Virus record (IMG/VR): IMGVR_UViG_3300017971_000034
Span: 1 to 64,000 of that record
Origin: a virus
Length of the DNA stretch: 64,000 nucleotides
Reading direction: 5' to 3' (one strand)
Shown piece by piece: positions 49,209 through 57,268 of this stretch; the stretch's first letter is position 1, and the number at the start of each line of letters is the position of its first letter. The notes below the pieces were generated by a model. The model was not told where the DNA came from. It saw nothing but the letters and a program-made list of their open reading frames with translations, and did no database searches. The position numbers and the translations under genes were made by a program.

Positions 49209-49919
49209 GTGATCAAACAGCTCGGTTTCGTTACCGAAATTCATGGTGAGACGCCGGACGAGGGTAGGCGCTGCGTCTTCGCCACCAACGACGTTAAAGT
49301 ACAGACGCTGTACGTGGAGAACGTATCGTACGACGAGGCCGTGGCTATCGTCGCGTGGTTCGACAACAAAACATCCGAGGATCTCGTTACGGTCTCCAGC
49401 CGCGCCATCGGTGACGCCGACTACACCGAGGCCGATCCCAAACCCGTCTTGGCGGTCGGTCCCGAATCAAAGGCGGGGCGCTCGCGGAGCAAGGCTGACC
49501 AGAAGGTTGGGTGTACAACCGGGATCTCGGAAACGACCCCGTACGACGAGACCGAAGCCGACCCCGAGCCAAAGGCGAAGAAGACGAGGGGATCGGCGAA
49601 AAGGAAGAAGAAGTCAAAGGGATCCGAGAAGGCGAAGAAGGCGACCGATATCGATCCCAGCGACGCCGCGGAACGCCTGCGGAACGAGACCTCCGAAAAA
49701 CTGGACAAGACCCCGCCCAACGGGGTTCCGGAGGAGCTCCTGGAGGTAAACCAGATCAAGCAGGTGGTACTATATTTCGTGAACCTCGGCATGGGCCCTG
49801 ACGACATCGACGAGGTCACCGAGACCTGCGAGGTGTGGAAGGAGTCCATACCGGCGCTGGCAAGGGTAAAGGCAAACCTGCGCGACCGCCTACACCGCCT
49901 GCTGACCATCCACGGATGA
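49209..49919 (+). CDS. Hypothetical protein with Lys-rich linker
   Basis: 236 residues. A small alpha/beta N-terminal domain (VFATNDVKVQTLYVENVSYD), a long charged, Lys/Ser-rich disordered linker (about 85-150) and a helical C-terminal domain (EVNQIKQVVLYFVNLGMGPD). Not recognised; stop overlaps the polymerase ATG. It could be a clamp-like or accessory replication factor, but nothing specific shows it. Confidence 0.55.
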   Translation: MIKQLGFVTEIHGETPDEGRRCVFATNDVKVQTLYVENVSYDEAVAIVAWFDNKTSEDLVTVSSRAIGDADYTEADPKPVLAVGPESKAGRSRSKADQKVGCTTGISETTPYDETEADPEPKAKKTRGSAKRKKKSKGSEKAKKATDIDPSDAAERLRNETSEKLDKTPPNGVPEELLEVNQIKQVVLYFVNLGMGPDDIDEVTETCEVWKESIPALARVKANLRDRLHRLLTIHG

Positions 49920-52387
49920 AGAGGATACCCCTGTACGACCGCTCCTTCGGGCTCCCGGTCTCCGACTATTCCTCCGCGCTCGATACCGACCCCCGGTGCG
50001 AGCGGTGCGAGCTGCACCGCGGAACCGGGCACGTCTGCCTACCGGCCGAAGGGCAACCGGGGGGCCTGCTGGTAGTGGGCGGGGCGGTATCGAAGGCCGA
50101 CGACCGCGCCGGTAGGCCGTACTCCGGGACTACCGGAGGGTACCTGCGCCGCCTGTTGCGGGACGCTTACGGGGGCCCAGTGGCCCTAACCTACGCCGTT
50201 CGCTGCAACCCGCGGCGCGGAAGGGTGGCCACCAAGCACGTTAACGCCTGCCGTCCCTACCTATCCGGCGTCCTGGGAGACGCCGACCCGGAGCGCGTGG
50301 TCCTCCTCGGCGGAATCGCCGCTGAGGGATTCGTCGGGTACCCGGTCCACCCTACGAGCGCGCGCGGCGGCTATATATACACCGGGGACGCCGTACCGGT
50401 CTTCTACCTCCCTTGGCCCGGTCCCCAGGTACAGGGTAACAGGTTCTACCGGGCAGAGTTCGAGGAGGACCTGCGGTGGGCCTTGGAAACCGACCCCGCC
50501 CTCCCCCCGTGGCGCGGTAGCTCACTGGTGGTGGAGGACGAATTGGACGCCGCCGAAGCCGTCGCGGTATTGGAGACGGTCGGTAGGTTCTCCTTCGACT
50601 GCGAGACGTACGGTCGGCAACACGACGAGGACTTCCGGTTACTGTGCGTAGCCTGTTCCCCGGAAGGGTTCGACGACGCGTACGTTTGGCCGGAGGCTGC
50701 CCTGCGGGACCCCGGCATCTCCGGCTACCTGAAGAGGTTGATGGCTAACCCGCGGGTCGTTAAGGACGGTCACAACGTCAAGTACGACCAGGAGAGCGTG
50801 TGGTTAGCTATGGGGGTTGAGGTCGAGGGCATCTTCGGCGATACCCGGGTGTGGCGGCGCATGGTCGAAACGGAGGCTAGCGGCAGGTTGGAGGACGTTG
50901 CCGAGTTGGTGGGTATGGGCGGTCACAAGAGGGAGGCCAAGTACTACGTGGACCGGGCGAAGCGCAGGCTGAGGGCCCAGGATAAGGAAACCTCCGTCCT
51001 GGGCGGGTGGTACCGCGGTAAGAACTACGACCGCTACGCCTACGCCGCCGTTCCAGACGATACCCTGCACCGGTACGTGGCCCTGGACGCGGTCTCCACC
51101 CAGAGGTTGACCGCGCACCTGTGGGGGGAGCTGGGGGAAGCCGGCCTGCAGCACGTGTGGGAAGACCAGCTTAGGGACGCTAGCTGGGCCCTCGGGTGGG
51201 TAGAGAGGTGGGGGATGCCGGTCGACCGAGACCAGGCCCGGCTAGCCACCGAATACGTAAATTCCCGCCTGGCGGAACTGGACGGCAGGCTCCGCCACTA
51301 CGGCGACATCAACTTCAACTCGGTGCCGCAACTGTCCGACCTACTGTTCAACCAGCTCGGGCTTCGCACCACCGTCCTTACCGGAACCGGGAAGCCGAGT
51401 ACCGGTAAGGAGGCGCTCGCAGAGATGGAGGGGCAGCACCCGATAGTGGCCAACCTGCGGGAACACAAACGGTTGGAGGCCCTACGCACCAAGTTTATCG
51501 TCCCTATCGGTGAACACACCTGCGACGATGGCCGGGTCCACCCCGCGCTATTGTTGGACGGTACGGGAACCGGGCGCCTGTCGTGCAGGGAGCCGAACCT
51601 GCAGGCCATCAAGAAGGGGGACAAGGGCGACGAGGAGCGCATGATGCGCAACATCTTCGCTGCCCCCGCCGGCCGCAAGCTGGTACAGTTCGACTACAGC
51701 CAGATGGAGCTCCGGATAGCGGCGGCCATCAGCGGGGACGAGGCGATGAAGGAGGTGTTCCTGTCGGGAAAGGACTACCACGCCCGGACGGCTGCCTTCA
51801 TACAGGATCTGGTGCCGTTCCAGGTGGACCGACGCATGGCCAAGGCGGTCAATTTCGGCCTCATCAACGGTGTAGGAGACGCACGCATAGCGCACGACCT
51901 GAAGATCACCGAAGCACAGGCTGCTAGCATCCGGAAGGCCATTACGTCCAAATTCCACGGGTACGCTTCCTGGGTGCGCCGTACCGTGTACGAGTCCACC
52001 AAGTCCGGATTCGCCCATACCGTCTGGGGACCGGACCTGAGCAGGTCCCGCCGCCGCAAGATCTACAACATCGGGAGCCCAAACTCCGCCCAGAAGCACA
52101 ACGGAACCATAGCCGCCTACAATACCGCGGTGCAGGGGACGGCCTCGGACTACTGCCTGGCCTCCCTCGTGGAGGTATGTAGGTGGATCCACGACGACGC
52201 GGTCCCGGCGAAACTCATCCTGCAGATACACGACGCGCTAGTACTGGAGTGCGGCGAGGACGCGGTGGACGAGGTACTGTACCAGGTTAACAGGATCATG
52301 ACGTCCTGGCCGTCTATGGGTGTCCCCCTGAAGGTAGACGCCGAGGTCGGCCCGTCGTGGGGGGAGATGGAGGAAGTGAGGCTGTGA
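49916..52387 (+). CDS. dpoZ: Family A DNA polymerase (DpoZ candidate) with N-terminal Fe-S UDG-like domain
   Basis: 823 residues from the ATG at 49916 (ATGA overlap). Residues 25-190 are UDG-like: CERCELH (Cys28, Cys31), GRPYSGTTGGYLRRLL, TYAVRCNPRRGR (Cys97) and NACRPYL (Cys112), the family 4 [4Fe-4S] spacing, though the motif-1 catalytic residues look degenerate (GGAVSKADD). The 3'-5' exonuclease starts at FSFDCETYG (Asp228, Glu230) with DGHNVKYD and YVALDAVS. Polymerase motifs are DYSQMELRI (about 593), RRMAKAVNFGLING (about 639-652, Asn where Pol I has Tyr766) and QIHDALVLE (about 770). In a Z phage it would copy dZTP into DNA. Confidence 0.88.
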   Translation: MKRIPLYDRSFGLPVSDYSSALDTDPRCERCELHRGTGHVCLPAEGQPGGLLVVGGAVSKADDRAGRPYSGTTGGYLRRLLRDAYGGPVALTYAVRCNPRRGRVATKHVNACRPYLSGVLGDADPERVVLLGGIAAEGFVGYPVHPTSARGGYIYTGDAVPVFYLPWPGPQVQGNRFYRAEFEEDLRWALETDPALPPWRGSSLVVEDELDAAEAVAVLETVGRFSFDCETYGRQHDEDFRLLCVACSPEGFDDAYVWPEAALRDPGISGYLKRLMANPRVVKDGHNVKYDQESVWLAMGVEVEGIFGDTRVWRRMVETEASGRLEDVAELVGMGGHKREAKYYVDRAKRRLRAQDKETSVLGGWYRGKNYDRYAYAAVPDDTLHRYVALDAVSTQRLTAHLWGELGEAGLQHVWEDQLRDASWALGWVERWGMPVDRDQARLATEYVNSRLAELDGRLRHYGDINFNSVPQLSDLLFNQLGLRTTVLTGTGKPSTGKEALAEMEGQHPIVANLREHKRLEALRTKFIVPIGEHTCDDGRVHPALLLDGTGTGRLSCREPNLQAIKKGDKGDEERMMRNIFAAPAGRKLVQFDYSQMELRIAAAISGDEAMKEVFLSGKDYHARTAAFIQDLVPFQVDRRMAKAVNFGLINGVGDARIAHDLKITEAQAASIRKAITSKFHGYASWVRRTVYESTKSGFAHTVWGPDLSRSRRRKIYNIGSPNSAQKHNGTIAAYNTAVQGTASDYCLASLVEVCRWIHDDAVPAKLILQIHDALVLECGEDAVDEVLYQVNRIMTSWPSMGVPLKVDAEVGPSWGEMEEVRL

Positions 52388-52391
52388 CTAA

Positions 52392-52487
52392 ATGTTGCGG
52401 TACGGAGGCCCGAAATGCGACGTCACACCGTCTACATTTCTTGAAGACGGTCTTCTCTACTGCGAGAACGAAGCTGGGGACCCATGA
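52392..52487 (+). CDS. Very small protein, 31 residues
   Basis: ATG 52392 to a TGA that overlaps the next ATG. Reads LRYGGPKCDVTPSTFLEDG and then LLYCENEAGDP, compact with two Cys. No strong ribosome site. Belongs to the acquired segment after the polymerase. Tentative. Confidence 0.4.
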   Translation: MLRYGGPKCDVTPSTFLEDGLLYCENEAGDP

Positions 52488-52975
52488 TCGAGTGCTGTCT
52501 GTCGAGCTATGACGCCGACCCGTGTCAGTTTCATACTTGTAAGATGGTGCGAGCCGTGAAGACGCACCAGTGCTATGAGTGTGGCGAACAGGTCGACGTC
52601 GGGGAGCTACACGAGTATGTGTTCGTGGTCGACCAGGACGGAAATTCAGAGTCGATTCGGACGTGCGTCGTGTGCCTGGCCGTCCGCAACGACCACGACT
52701 GCGGGGATGGATACATCTACGGTGCGCTGTGGGACACGCTGCGTGAGTGCTACGGGACAGAGGTAGTCGATGATCCGGAGGACCATGACCCCGACGACCC
52801 CCACACTAACCCATGGGAGCCGCCCCCAACGTGTGGATCGACCACGGCGTACTACGCGCATCACTGGAGGCGAGATAGTGATCAATGGGTGTGTGGGCGA
52901 TGCGGTCTCGGTTGGATACCTAGGTCACTGCAGGCGCTGGCTGACAACTTCCGTCAAGTCAACCAGGACGACTAA
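52484..52975 (+). CDS. Cys-rich zinc-finger protein
   Basis: 163 residues. At the start CCLSSYDADPCQFHTC, then HQCYECGEQVDVGELHEYVF and CVVCLAVRNDHDC: three CxxC-type groups that look like zinc fingers. The C-terminal part has WVCGRCGLGWIP. Similar small proteins occur in phages and actinobacterial islands; the role is unknown. Codon use unlike the polymerase beside it suggests insertion. Confidence 0.6.
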   Translation: MIECCLSSYDADPCQFHTCKMVRAVKTHQCYECGEQVDVGELHEYVFVVDQDGNSESIRTCVVCLAVRNDHDCGDGYIYGALWDTLRECYGTEVVDDPEDHDPDDPHTNPWEPPPTCGSTTAYYAHHWRRDSDQWVCGRCGLGWIPRSLQALADNFRQVNQDD

Positions 52976-53226
52976 TGAGGTACGTTCCCGGTAACTGGAC
53001 GCGCTCAAACGTCGAGATGGTACTGCTGGGGGTACAGGGTAGGGTGAAGCGCGGGGACGTCCGGCAACTGGTGCTGGCCCAGCGCCACTCCACCAAACCA
53101 ACCGAGGTAAGGGAGCGGATCGTCCAAGTTGTTGGTGACGTACCCCGCCTAGAAATATTCGCCAGGGAGGTAGTGCCGGGGTGGGACCACCACGGCAACG
53201 AACTACCGGGAGGGGTAGAGATATGA
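52975..53226 (+). pseudogene. C-terminal fragment of an MT-A70-like adenine methyltransferase
   Basis: 83 residues. RYVPGNWTRSNVEMVLLGVQ, then HSTKPTEVRERIVQVVGDVP and REVVPGWDHHGNEL match the end of MT-A70-family DNA adenine methyltransferases. The DPPW catalytic motif and the AdoMet part are absent; the upstream gene is unrelated. An ATG in TAATG and codon periodicity mean it could still be translated as a small protein. The catalytic part was probably lost. Confidence 0.6.
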
Positions 53227-53582
53227 GTAAAACCTCGCGAGCGTTGGACCACCGCGGCCCCGTATGGGGACAGGTGGCTGAGCTGATCGATCTGTGGAAG
53301 GACGGCGGTTCGTGTAGCAGTACCGACCTCGCCACCGACATACTGGAGGTCGTTAGGCGGGTCCTGGCCAACCAGGGTCAGGACGGCCCCGAGCAGTTGG
53401 TATGCTGTTTCCGGGGATGCGACGAGGTCGCCGAGTGGGCCCTGACACCCTGTGACGGTACCTCCCGACAACGAGCAGGACACTACACGCACGTCTGCGA
53501 CGAGCACGTCGGGAAGCTGCTGTCGTGCGGCCGCGGAATCGACTGGAGCGTTAGCCCGCTCGGTGGACGGGATGAAGGATAA
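53223..53582 (+). CDS. Hypothetical Cys/His-containing protein
   Basis: 119 residues, ATG 53223. Helical start (WGQVAELIDLWKDGG), then CCFRGCDEVAEWALTPCDG and HVCDEHVGKLLSCGRG, a C/H arrangement suggestive of one zinc site. Overlaps the deaminase start by 11 bp. Not recognised. Confidence 0.5.
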   Translation: MSKTSRALDHRGPVWGQVAELIDLWKDGGSCSSTDLATDILEVVRRVLANQGQDGPEQLVCCFRGCDEVAEWALTPCDGTSRQRAGHYTHVCDEHVGKLLSCGRGIDWSVSPLGGRDEG

Positions 53583-54177
53583 GCACATCCGGGCGCGTAT
53601 CGAGGCCTGCCTGGCGCTGGCAGCCTGCTCCAACTGCCCACGCGGGAAGCACGGGGCGATGTTGCTGGACCCGGAGCGCAACGTAGTACTGGCCGACGGT
53701 TACAACGGTGCCCCCCGCGGGGGCGGGGAGCTGTGCGGCGGTTCGTACTGTTTACGCAACGGCCTAGACCGTACCTCCATGCACATCCTGCCGGAGGGTG
53801 GCGACCTAACCATACAGGTGGACGGTCGCGTCCTAGAACGCTACCCTAAGACGACCCGCAACCGCGACCTGTGGGCCCGTATGGACGCGCTGGCCACGCC
53901 ACCGATCCCGTCCGGTACCAACACCGAGGTAGGGTGCCACCACGCCGAGATGAACGTCATCTGCAACGCCGCCGCCAACGGTACGGCGACCAAGGGAGGG
54001 TGGCTCATCGTAACGGGCGAGCCCTGCCGCATGTGCGCAAAGCTCATCCACCATGCCGGAATCGTCAAGGTATTGGTGGTTAACGGCGGGTACGGTGGCC
54101 CGAACGGTGTAGGGTACCTGCGCAAACACGGCGTCGAAGTAACATCGTACTCCGTATCCGACAGGGGGATAACGTGA
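53572..54177 (+). CDS. Deoxycytidylate (dCMP) deaminase-like protein
   Basis: 201 residues from ATG 53572. The zinc-deaminase motifs are GCHHAEMNVICNAA (His124, catalytic Glu126) and TGEPCRMCAKLI (Cys152, Cys155), followed by VLVVNGGYG. N-terminal Cys/His residues (CSNCPRGKHGAM) and inserted segments fit dCMP deaminases. It turns dCMP into dUMP for thymidylate supply. A uracil-producing step beside a polymerase with a UDG-like domain is notable. No thymidylate synthase or dUTPase was seen in the window. Confidence 0.8.
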   Translation: MKDKHIRARIEACLALAACSNCPRGKHGAMLLDPERNVVLADGYNGAPRGGGELCGGSYCLRNGLDRTSMHILPEGGDLTIQVDGRVLERYPKTTRNRDLWARMDALATPPIPSGTNTEVGCHHAEMNVICNAAANGTATKGGWLIVTGEPCRMCAKLIHHAGIVKVLVVNGGYGGPNGVGYLRKHGVEVTSYSVSDRGIT

Positions 54178-54758
54178 GCGCGTGTTCCAGGTGCGGGTAC
54201 GTACCGTGCCGGTGCGGGTGGGTAGGGGACCAGGACAACAGCGTCGTGCGTCGCAACGTGGAGACGGAGTGCGAGCGGTGCGGCGCCTCCGTTACCGTCG
54301 ATACCTTCTCACCGCACCCGTATTTGTGCTCCGGATGCTCCAAACCGTCGCCGGAGAACCTCCTACCGGTAGTCTGCGGCGACTGCGGGGATACGTTCAT
54401 GGGGGACCCCGGAGAGCGGTCCACCTGCCCGGATTGCGACCCCGACCGTTTCACGAAGCACGACGGCGGCAAACCGGACCTGGCGCTGTGGCCGCCGCGC
54501 GCCTTCGAATCGGTGGGGAGGGTGCTCACCTACGGTATCAAGAAGTACGCTCCCGGTAACTGGCGCAAGGTTAACGAGCTGCGCCGCTACTACAGCGCCG
54601 CCCTCCGGCACCTCTTCGCCAGGCTGCGCGGTGAGCGTTTGGACTCGGAGAGCGGGCTACCGCACCTGGCGCACGCGGTGTGCTGCCTGGCGTTCCTCCT
54701 AGAGTTGGAGGAAGAGGAGCTAGAACCTACCCCAGAACGAACGAGGGCGATGTGGTAA
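54174..54758 (+). CDS. Zinc-ribbon protein fused to dATP/dGTP diphosphohydrolase-like domain
   Basis: 194 residues from GTG 54174. The first 90 hold several CxxC groups (CSRCGYVPCRCG, CERCG...CSGC, CGDCG...CPDC). Residues about 97-183 match the DUF5664 type nucleotide hydrolase: KHDGGKPDLALWPPRAFESV, RVLTYGIKKYAPGNWRKV and GLPHLAHAVCCLAFLLELEE. This family is MazG-related and has been linked to dATP/dGTP turnover. It could share or specialise the MazZ step. The zinc-rich head is unusual for it. Confidence 0.7.
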   Translation: MSACSRCGYVPCRCGWVGDQDNSVVRRNVETECERCGASVTVDTFSPHPYLCSGCSKPSPENLLPVVCGDCGDTFMGDPGERSTCPDCDPDRFTKHDGGKPDLALWPPRAFESVGRVLTYGIKKYAPGNWRKVNELRRYYSAALRHLFARLRGERLDSESGLPHLAHAVCCLAFLLELEEEELEPTPERTRAMW

Positions 54759-54828
54759 CCACCGTAACAATCGTTAGCGGTACGTTCCGTCGTGCCTGCG
54801 GAGTGGTTTTACCGGAGAGGGACGAACC

Positions 54829-55251
54829 GTGATCACAGATGAAGAACGAGTATTCGCCCAGCGGTGCTACTACCTGGACACCGACGACCTCCGTAAGGAG
54901 CTCGTAACCTTCCCGACCCAGTACGCCTACTGGGCGTTCAAGTTCGCGGACGCCAAGAGGGAGCACCGCCTCACCAAGGTAGAGGTCGAATCGCTGGTCG
55001 CCGTACTCCGGGAGGAGATCCGCGAAGACCTCGAGGCCTCCGGGGGGAAGGTCACCGAGAAGAGGATCGATTACGCCGTCGCGTCCCACCCGGAATACCT
55101 GGCGGCCGTCAAGGAAGAGGTAAACGCCGAGCACAGCGCGCGCTGGGTTAAGGGTCTACTGATGTCCCTTGACAAGAAGGGCGATAGCCTGGTATCATTG
55201 GGCGCGTCCGAACGGCAGGAGATAGAGTCGTTCGGTTCCAGGGCGGGGTAG
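54829..55251 (+). CDS. Hypothetical helical protein, recombination-associated type
   Basis: 140 residues from GTG 54829 behind GGAGAGGGACGAACC. Helical (LTKVEVESLVAVLREEIRED, then AVKEEVNAEHSARWVKGLLM), a pattern seen in phage proteins encoded beside ssDNA-binding proteins. Function unknown. A promoter for the next gene lies inside its 3' part. Confidence 0.55.
   Translation: MITDEERVFAQRCYYLDTDDLRKELVTFPTQYAYWAFKFADAKREHRLTKVEVESLVAVLREEIREDLEASGGKVTEKRIDYAVASHPEYLAAVKEEVNAEHSARWVKGLLMSLDKKGDSLVSLGASERQEIESFGSRAG
55169..55198 (+). promoter_or_regulatory. Sigma70-like promoter for the ssDNA-binding protein
   Basis: TTGACA (55169-55174), 18 bp, TATCAT (55193-55198), inside the previous gene. 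The transcript would start near 55205 and have a leader of about 150 nt with an inverted repeat. Confidence 0.65.
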
Positions 55252-55315
55252 CACCGGCTCTCCAACTCCTCCGGTCGTGGGTTACTTCCTGAGGTAGGTA
55301 GCCATCGCCGGTGCT
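55250..55315 (+). promoter_or_regulatory. Inverted repeat in the leader of the ssDNA-binding protein mRNA
   Basis: AGCACCGGC at 55250-55258 is exactly complementary to GCCGGTGCT at 55307-55315, with a 48-nt loop. There is no T-run. ssDNA-binding proteins often control their own translation through such leaders (T4 gp32), so autoregulation is possible. Confidence 0.4.
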
Positions 55316-55357
55316 GCCCCACCCAGTTTCTTTAAGCAGGTAAGTGAGGTAAGTAAC

Positions 55358-56392
55358 GTGAGCAACTTCTACGATTACGGCGACTGGGACGACGACGCTG
55401 CTACTGAGGAGGACGAGGAGCTGAAGCGCGGCTCCGGCGACTTCCGCAGGATCGAACCGGGTAAGGTAAGGGTCCGTTTCCTGCCGCCCCCTCCCGGCCA
55501 GCGCAACCCCTGGAAGAAGGTTTTCCAGCACTTCGTTAAGCCTCCCGGGCGCGGTGAGGACCCCATCGTCTTCCCCTGCCCCAAGAGGGAGGCCAACCGG
55601 CCGTGCCCCATCTGCAGGCACGCCGACCGCCTCTTCCGGACCGGTGCCCAAGCCGACAAAGACCTCGCCTTCGACCTCTACCCCAACATGCGGATCTTCG
55701 CCGAGGTAGTCGTCCGCGGCGAGGAGGACCGCGGCGTTCAGATCCTCCCCTTCGGTAAGATGATCTACGGCAAGCTCATGAAGATCCGCCGCGACCCCGA
55801 CAGCGGCGGCAACTTCACCCACCCCCTACACGGCTTCGATATCATCATCGAGCGCGAGGGTACCGGTAAGCGGGATACCCGCTACGACACACGTACCGTC
55901 ATGCAACAGTCCCCGCTCGGTACACCCGAACAGATGGAGCTGTGGCTCGACCCCGACGAGCGGAAGGACCTCAACCGCTTCGCCGTTCCCGTCCCCGTCG
56001 AGACCGTCGAGCGTGCCCTGGCCCTCGCCACCGGTGGGGAGCCGGACCCCGTCTCCTCCGAGGTCGTCCCGGCGGGACGCCGCCTCAACTCCGCCCGCAA
56101 CGTAACACCGCGCGCGCAGGACCAGCTCTACAGGACCACCGCCGCCGGCCTCCGACAGTACTCCAACGGGTTCAAGCGGGACGGCCTCAACCCCTCCTTC
56201 ACCACCTTCAAAAACTGCGCCATCCTGGCCAAGGGTGAGAAGTCCATCCGGGTCCGGTTCGACGACAGGGACGAGTGGGTTCCGTTCAGCCAGATCGGGG
56301 ACGACTCCGAACTCTGGGAAGACTGCGAGGTGGGAGAGGAGGGTGACCTCATCGTTACCGAGTGGTGGGCCACCAAAAACTTCCTCCTCTAA
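55358..56392 (+). CDS. ssDNA-binding protein (T4 gp32-like)
   Basis: 344 residues from GTG 55358. Acidic N-terminus; then RIEPGKVRVRFLPPPPG, a zinc segment CPKREANRPCPIC with CRHAD, and LPFGKMIYGKLMKIRRD, followed by GFDIIIEREGTGKRDTRY, the core of phage gp32-type proteins. The C-terminal third is beta-rich, ending acidic then basic. It coats ssDNA at the fork and in recombination. It has its own promoter and structured leader. Confidence 0.8.
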   Translation: MSNFYDYGDWDDDAATEEDEELKRGSGDFRRIEPGKVRVRFLPPPPGQRNPWKKVFQHFVKPPGRGEDPIVFPCPKREANRPCPICRHADRLFRTGAQADKDLAFDLYPNMRIFAEVVVRGEEDRGVQILPFGKMIYGKLMKIRRDPDSGGNFTHPLHGFDIIIEREGTGKRDTRYDTRTVMQQSPLGTPEQMELWLDPDERKDLNRFAVPVPVETVERALALATGGEPDPVSSEVVPAGRRLNSARNVTPRAQDQLYRTTAAGLRQYSNGFKRDGLNPSFTTFKNCAILAKGEKSIRVRFDDRDEWVPFSQIGDDSELWEDCEVGEEGDLIVTEWWATKNFLL

Positions 56393-56518
56393 CTTTACCA
56401 GGAAGGCCCCTCCGAAATACCCGGGGACCCCCTCACACAATAGTCGGTGGGGTGGTAGCCCCAGTCACCGGAAGGGGCCTCCCGCACAATACAGAAGCTA
56501 TAAGGAGGAGGAAGTTAG
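56393..56518 (+). other. Structured intergenic region
   Basis: 126 bp without a gene. AGGCCCCT at about 56404 pairs with AGGGGCCT at about 56473; inside is GGGG-TGGTAG-CCCC. CACACAATAG and CGCACAATAC are loosely repeated. A GGAGGAGGAAGTTAG site for the next gene closes it. No T-run, so not a plain terminator; mRNA stability or translation control is possible. Confidence 0.4.
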
Positions 56519-57268
56519 ATGTTGATGCTACACGACGGGGGTAAAGAGCAAGAGACCCCACACTTCATCCGCTACTTCGAGGCGACGATGGGGATGCTGG
56601 ACTCCGTCCCCCTGCCACCCGAGACGCGTACGTACCTACCCATAGGTCACCGGGAACTCATCGAGACCGTTAGGGAAGGTTTCTCCAGTTCCGTCGGGCT
56701 GGAACCGGTTGAAGAGTCCCTTTCCCTGGCCCGGGGCGGCAACCAGATGTTCTACGTCGGCCGGTACGGCCACTGCGAGGAGCTCGGTACCGGTCTCGCC
56801 GTCGGGCTACGCAACTCGTACGATAAGTCCCTGGCCGCCGGTATGTGCTGCGGCGCGAAGGTATTCGTCTGCGACAACCTGTGCTTCGACGGGGACGTCG
56901 TGGTGTTCCGAAAGCACACCAAGCACGGTATGCGGGACGTACGAAAACTCGTATCCGAGGCCGCTGAACTGGCCGAGGACCGGTTCTACGAGATGGTCGC
57001 AGACTTCGACGCCTTTCGGGAGGCGGAGCTCTCCGAGGAGGAAGGCTTCGCCCTACTGGGGAGGCTGTTCTACCGGAAAGTATTGAAGGTCAAGCAGTTT
57101 ACCGTAGCGTCCAACGAGTGGCGCTCCCCCTCCCACGATACCTTCGACGACCGGTCGGTCTGGTCATTCTACAACTCCGTAACCGCCGCCCTGAAGACCG
57201 CCGGTCCCGGTAACGTGTTCCAGCTGCATTCCAGGCTGCACCGGTTCGTGCACGAAGAGGTTCTGTGA
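56519..57268 (+). CDS. DUF932-like protein
   Basis: 249 residues, ATG behind GGAGGAGGAAGTTAG. FYVGRYGHCEELGTGLAVG, then LRNSYDKSLAAGMCCGAKVF and VCDNLCFDGDVVVFRKHT match the DUF932 family of phages and plasmids, whose role is unknown (often near recombination or replication genes). Rest helical. Next to the ssDNA-binding protein, as is frequent. Confidence 0.7.
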   Translation: MLMLHDGGKEQETPHFIRYFEATMGMLDSVPLPPETRTYLPIGHRELIETVREGFSSSVGLEPVEESLSLARGGNQMFYVGRYGHCEELGTGLAVGLRNSYDKSLAAGMCCGAKVFVCDNLCFDGDVVVFRKHTKHGMRDVRKLVSEAAELAEDRFYEMVADFDAFREAELSEEEGFALLGRLFYRKVLKVKQFTVASNEWRSPSHDTFDDRSVWSFYNSVTAALKTAGPGNVFQLHSRLHRFVHEEVL

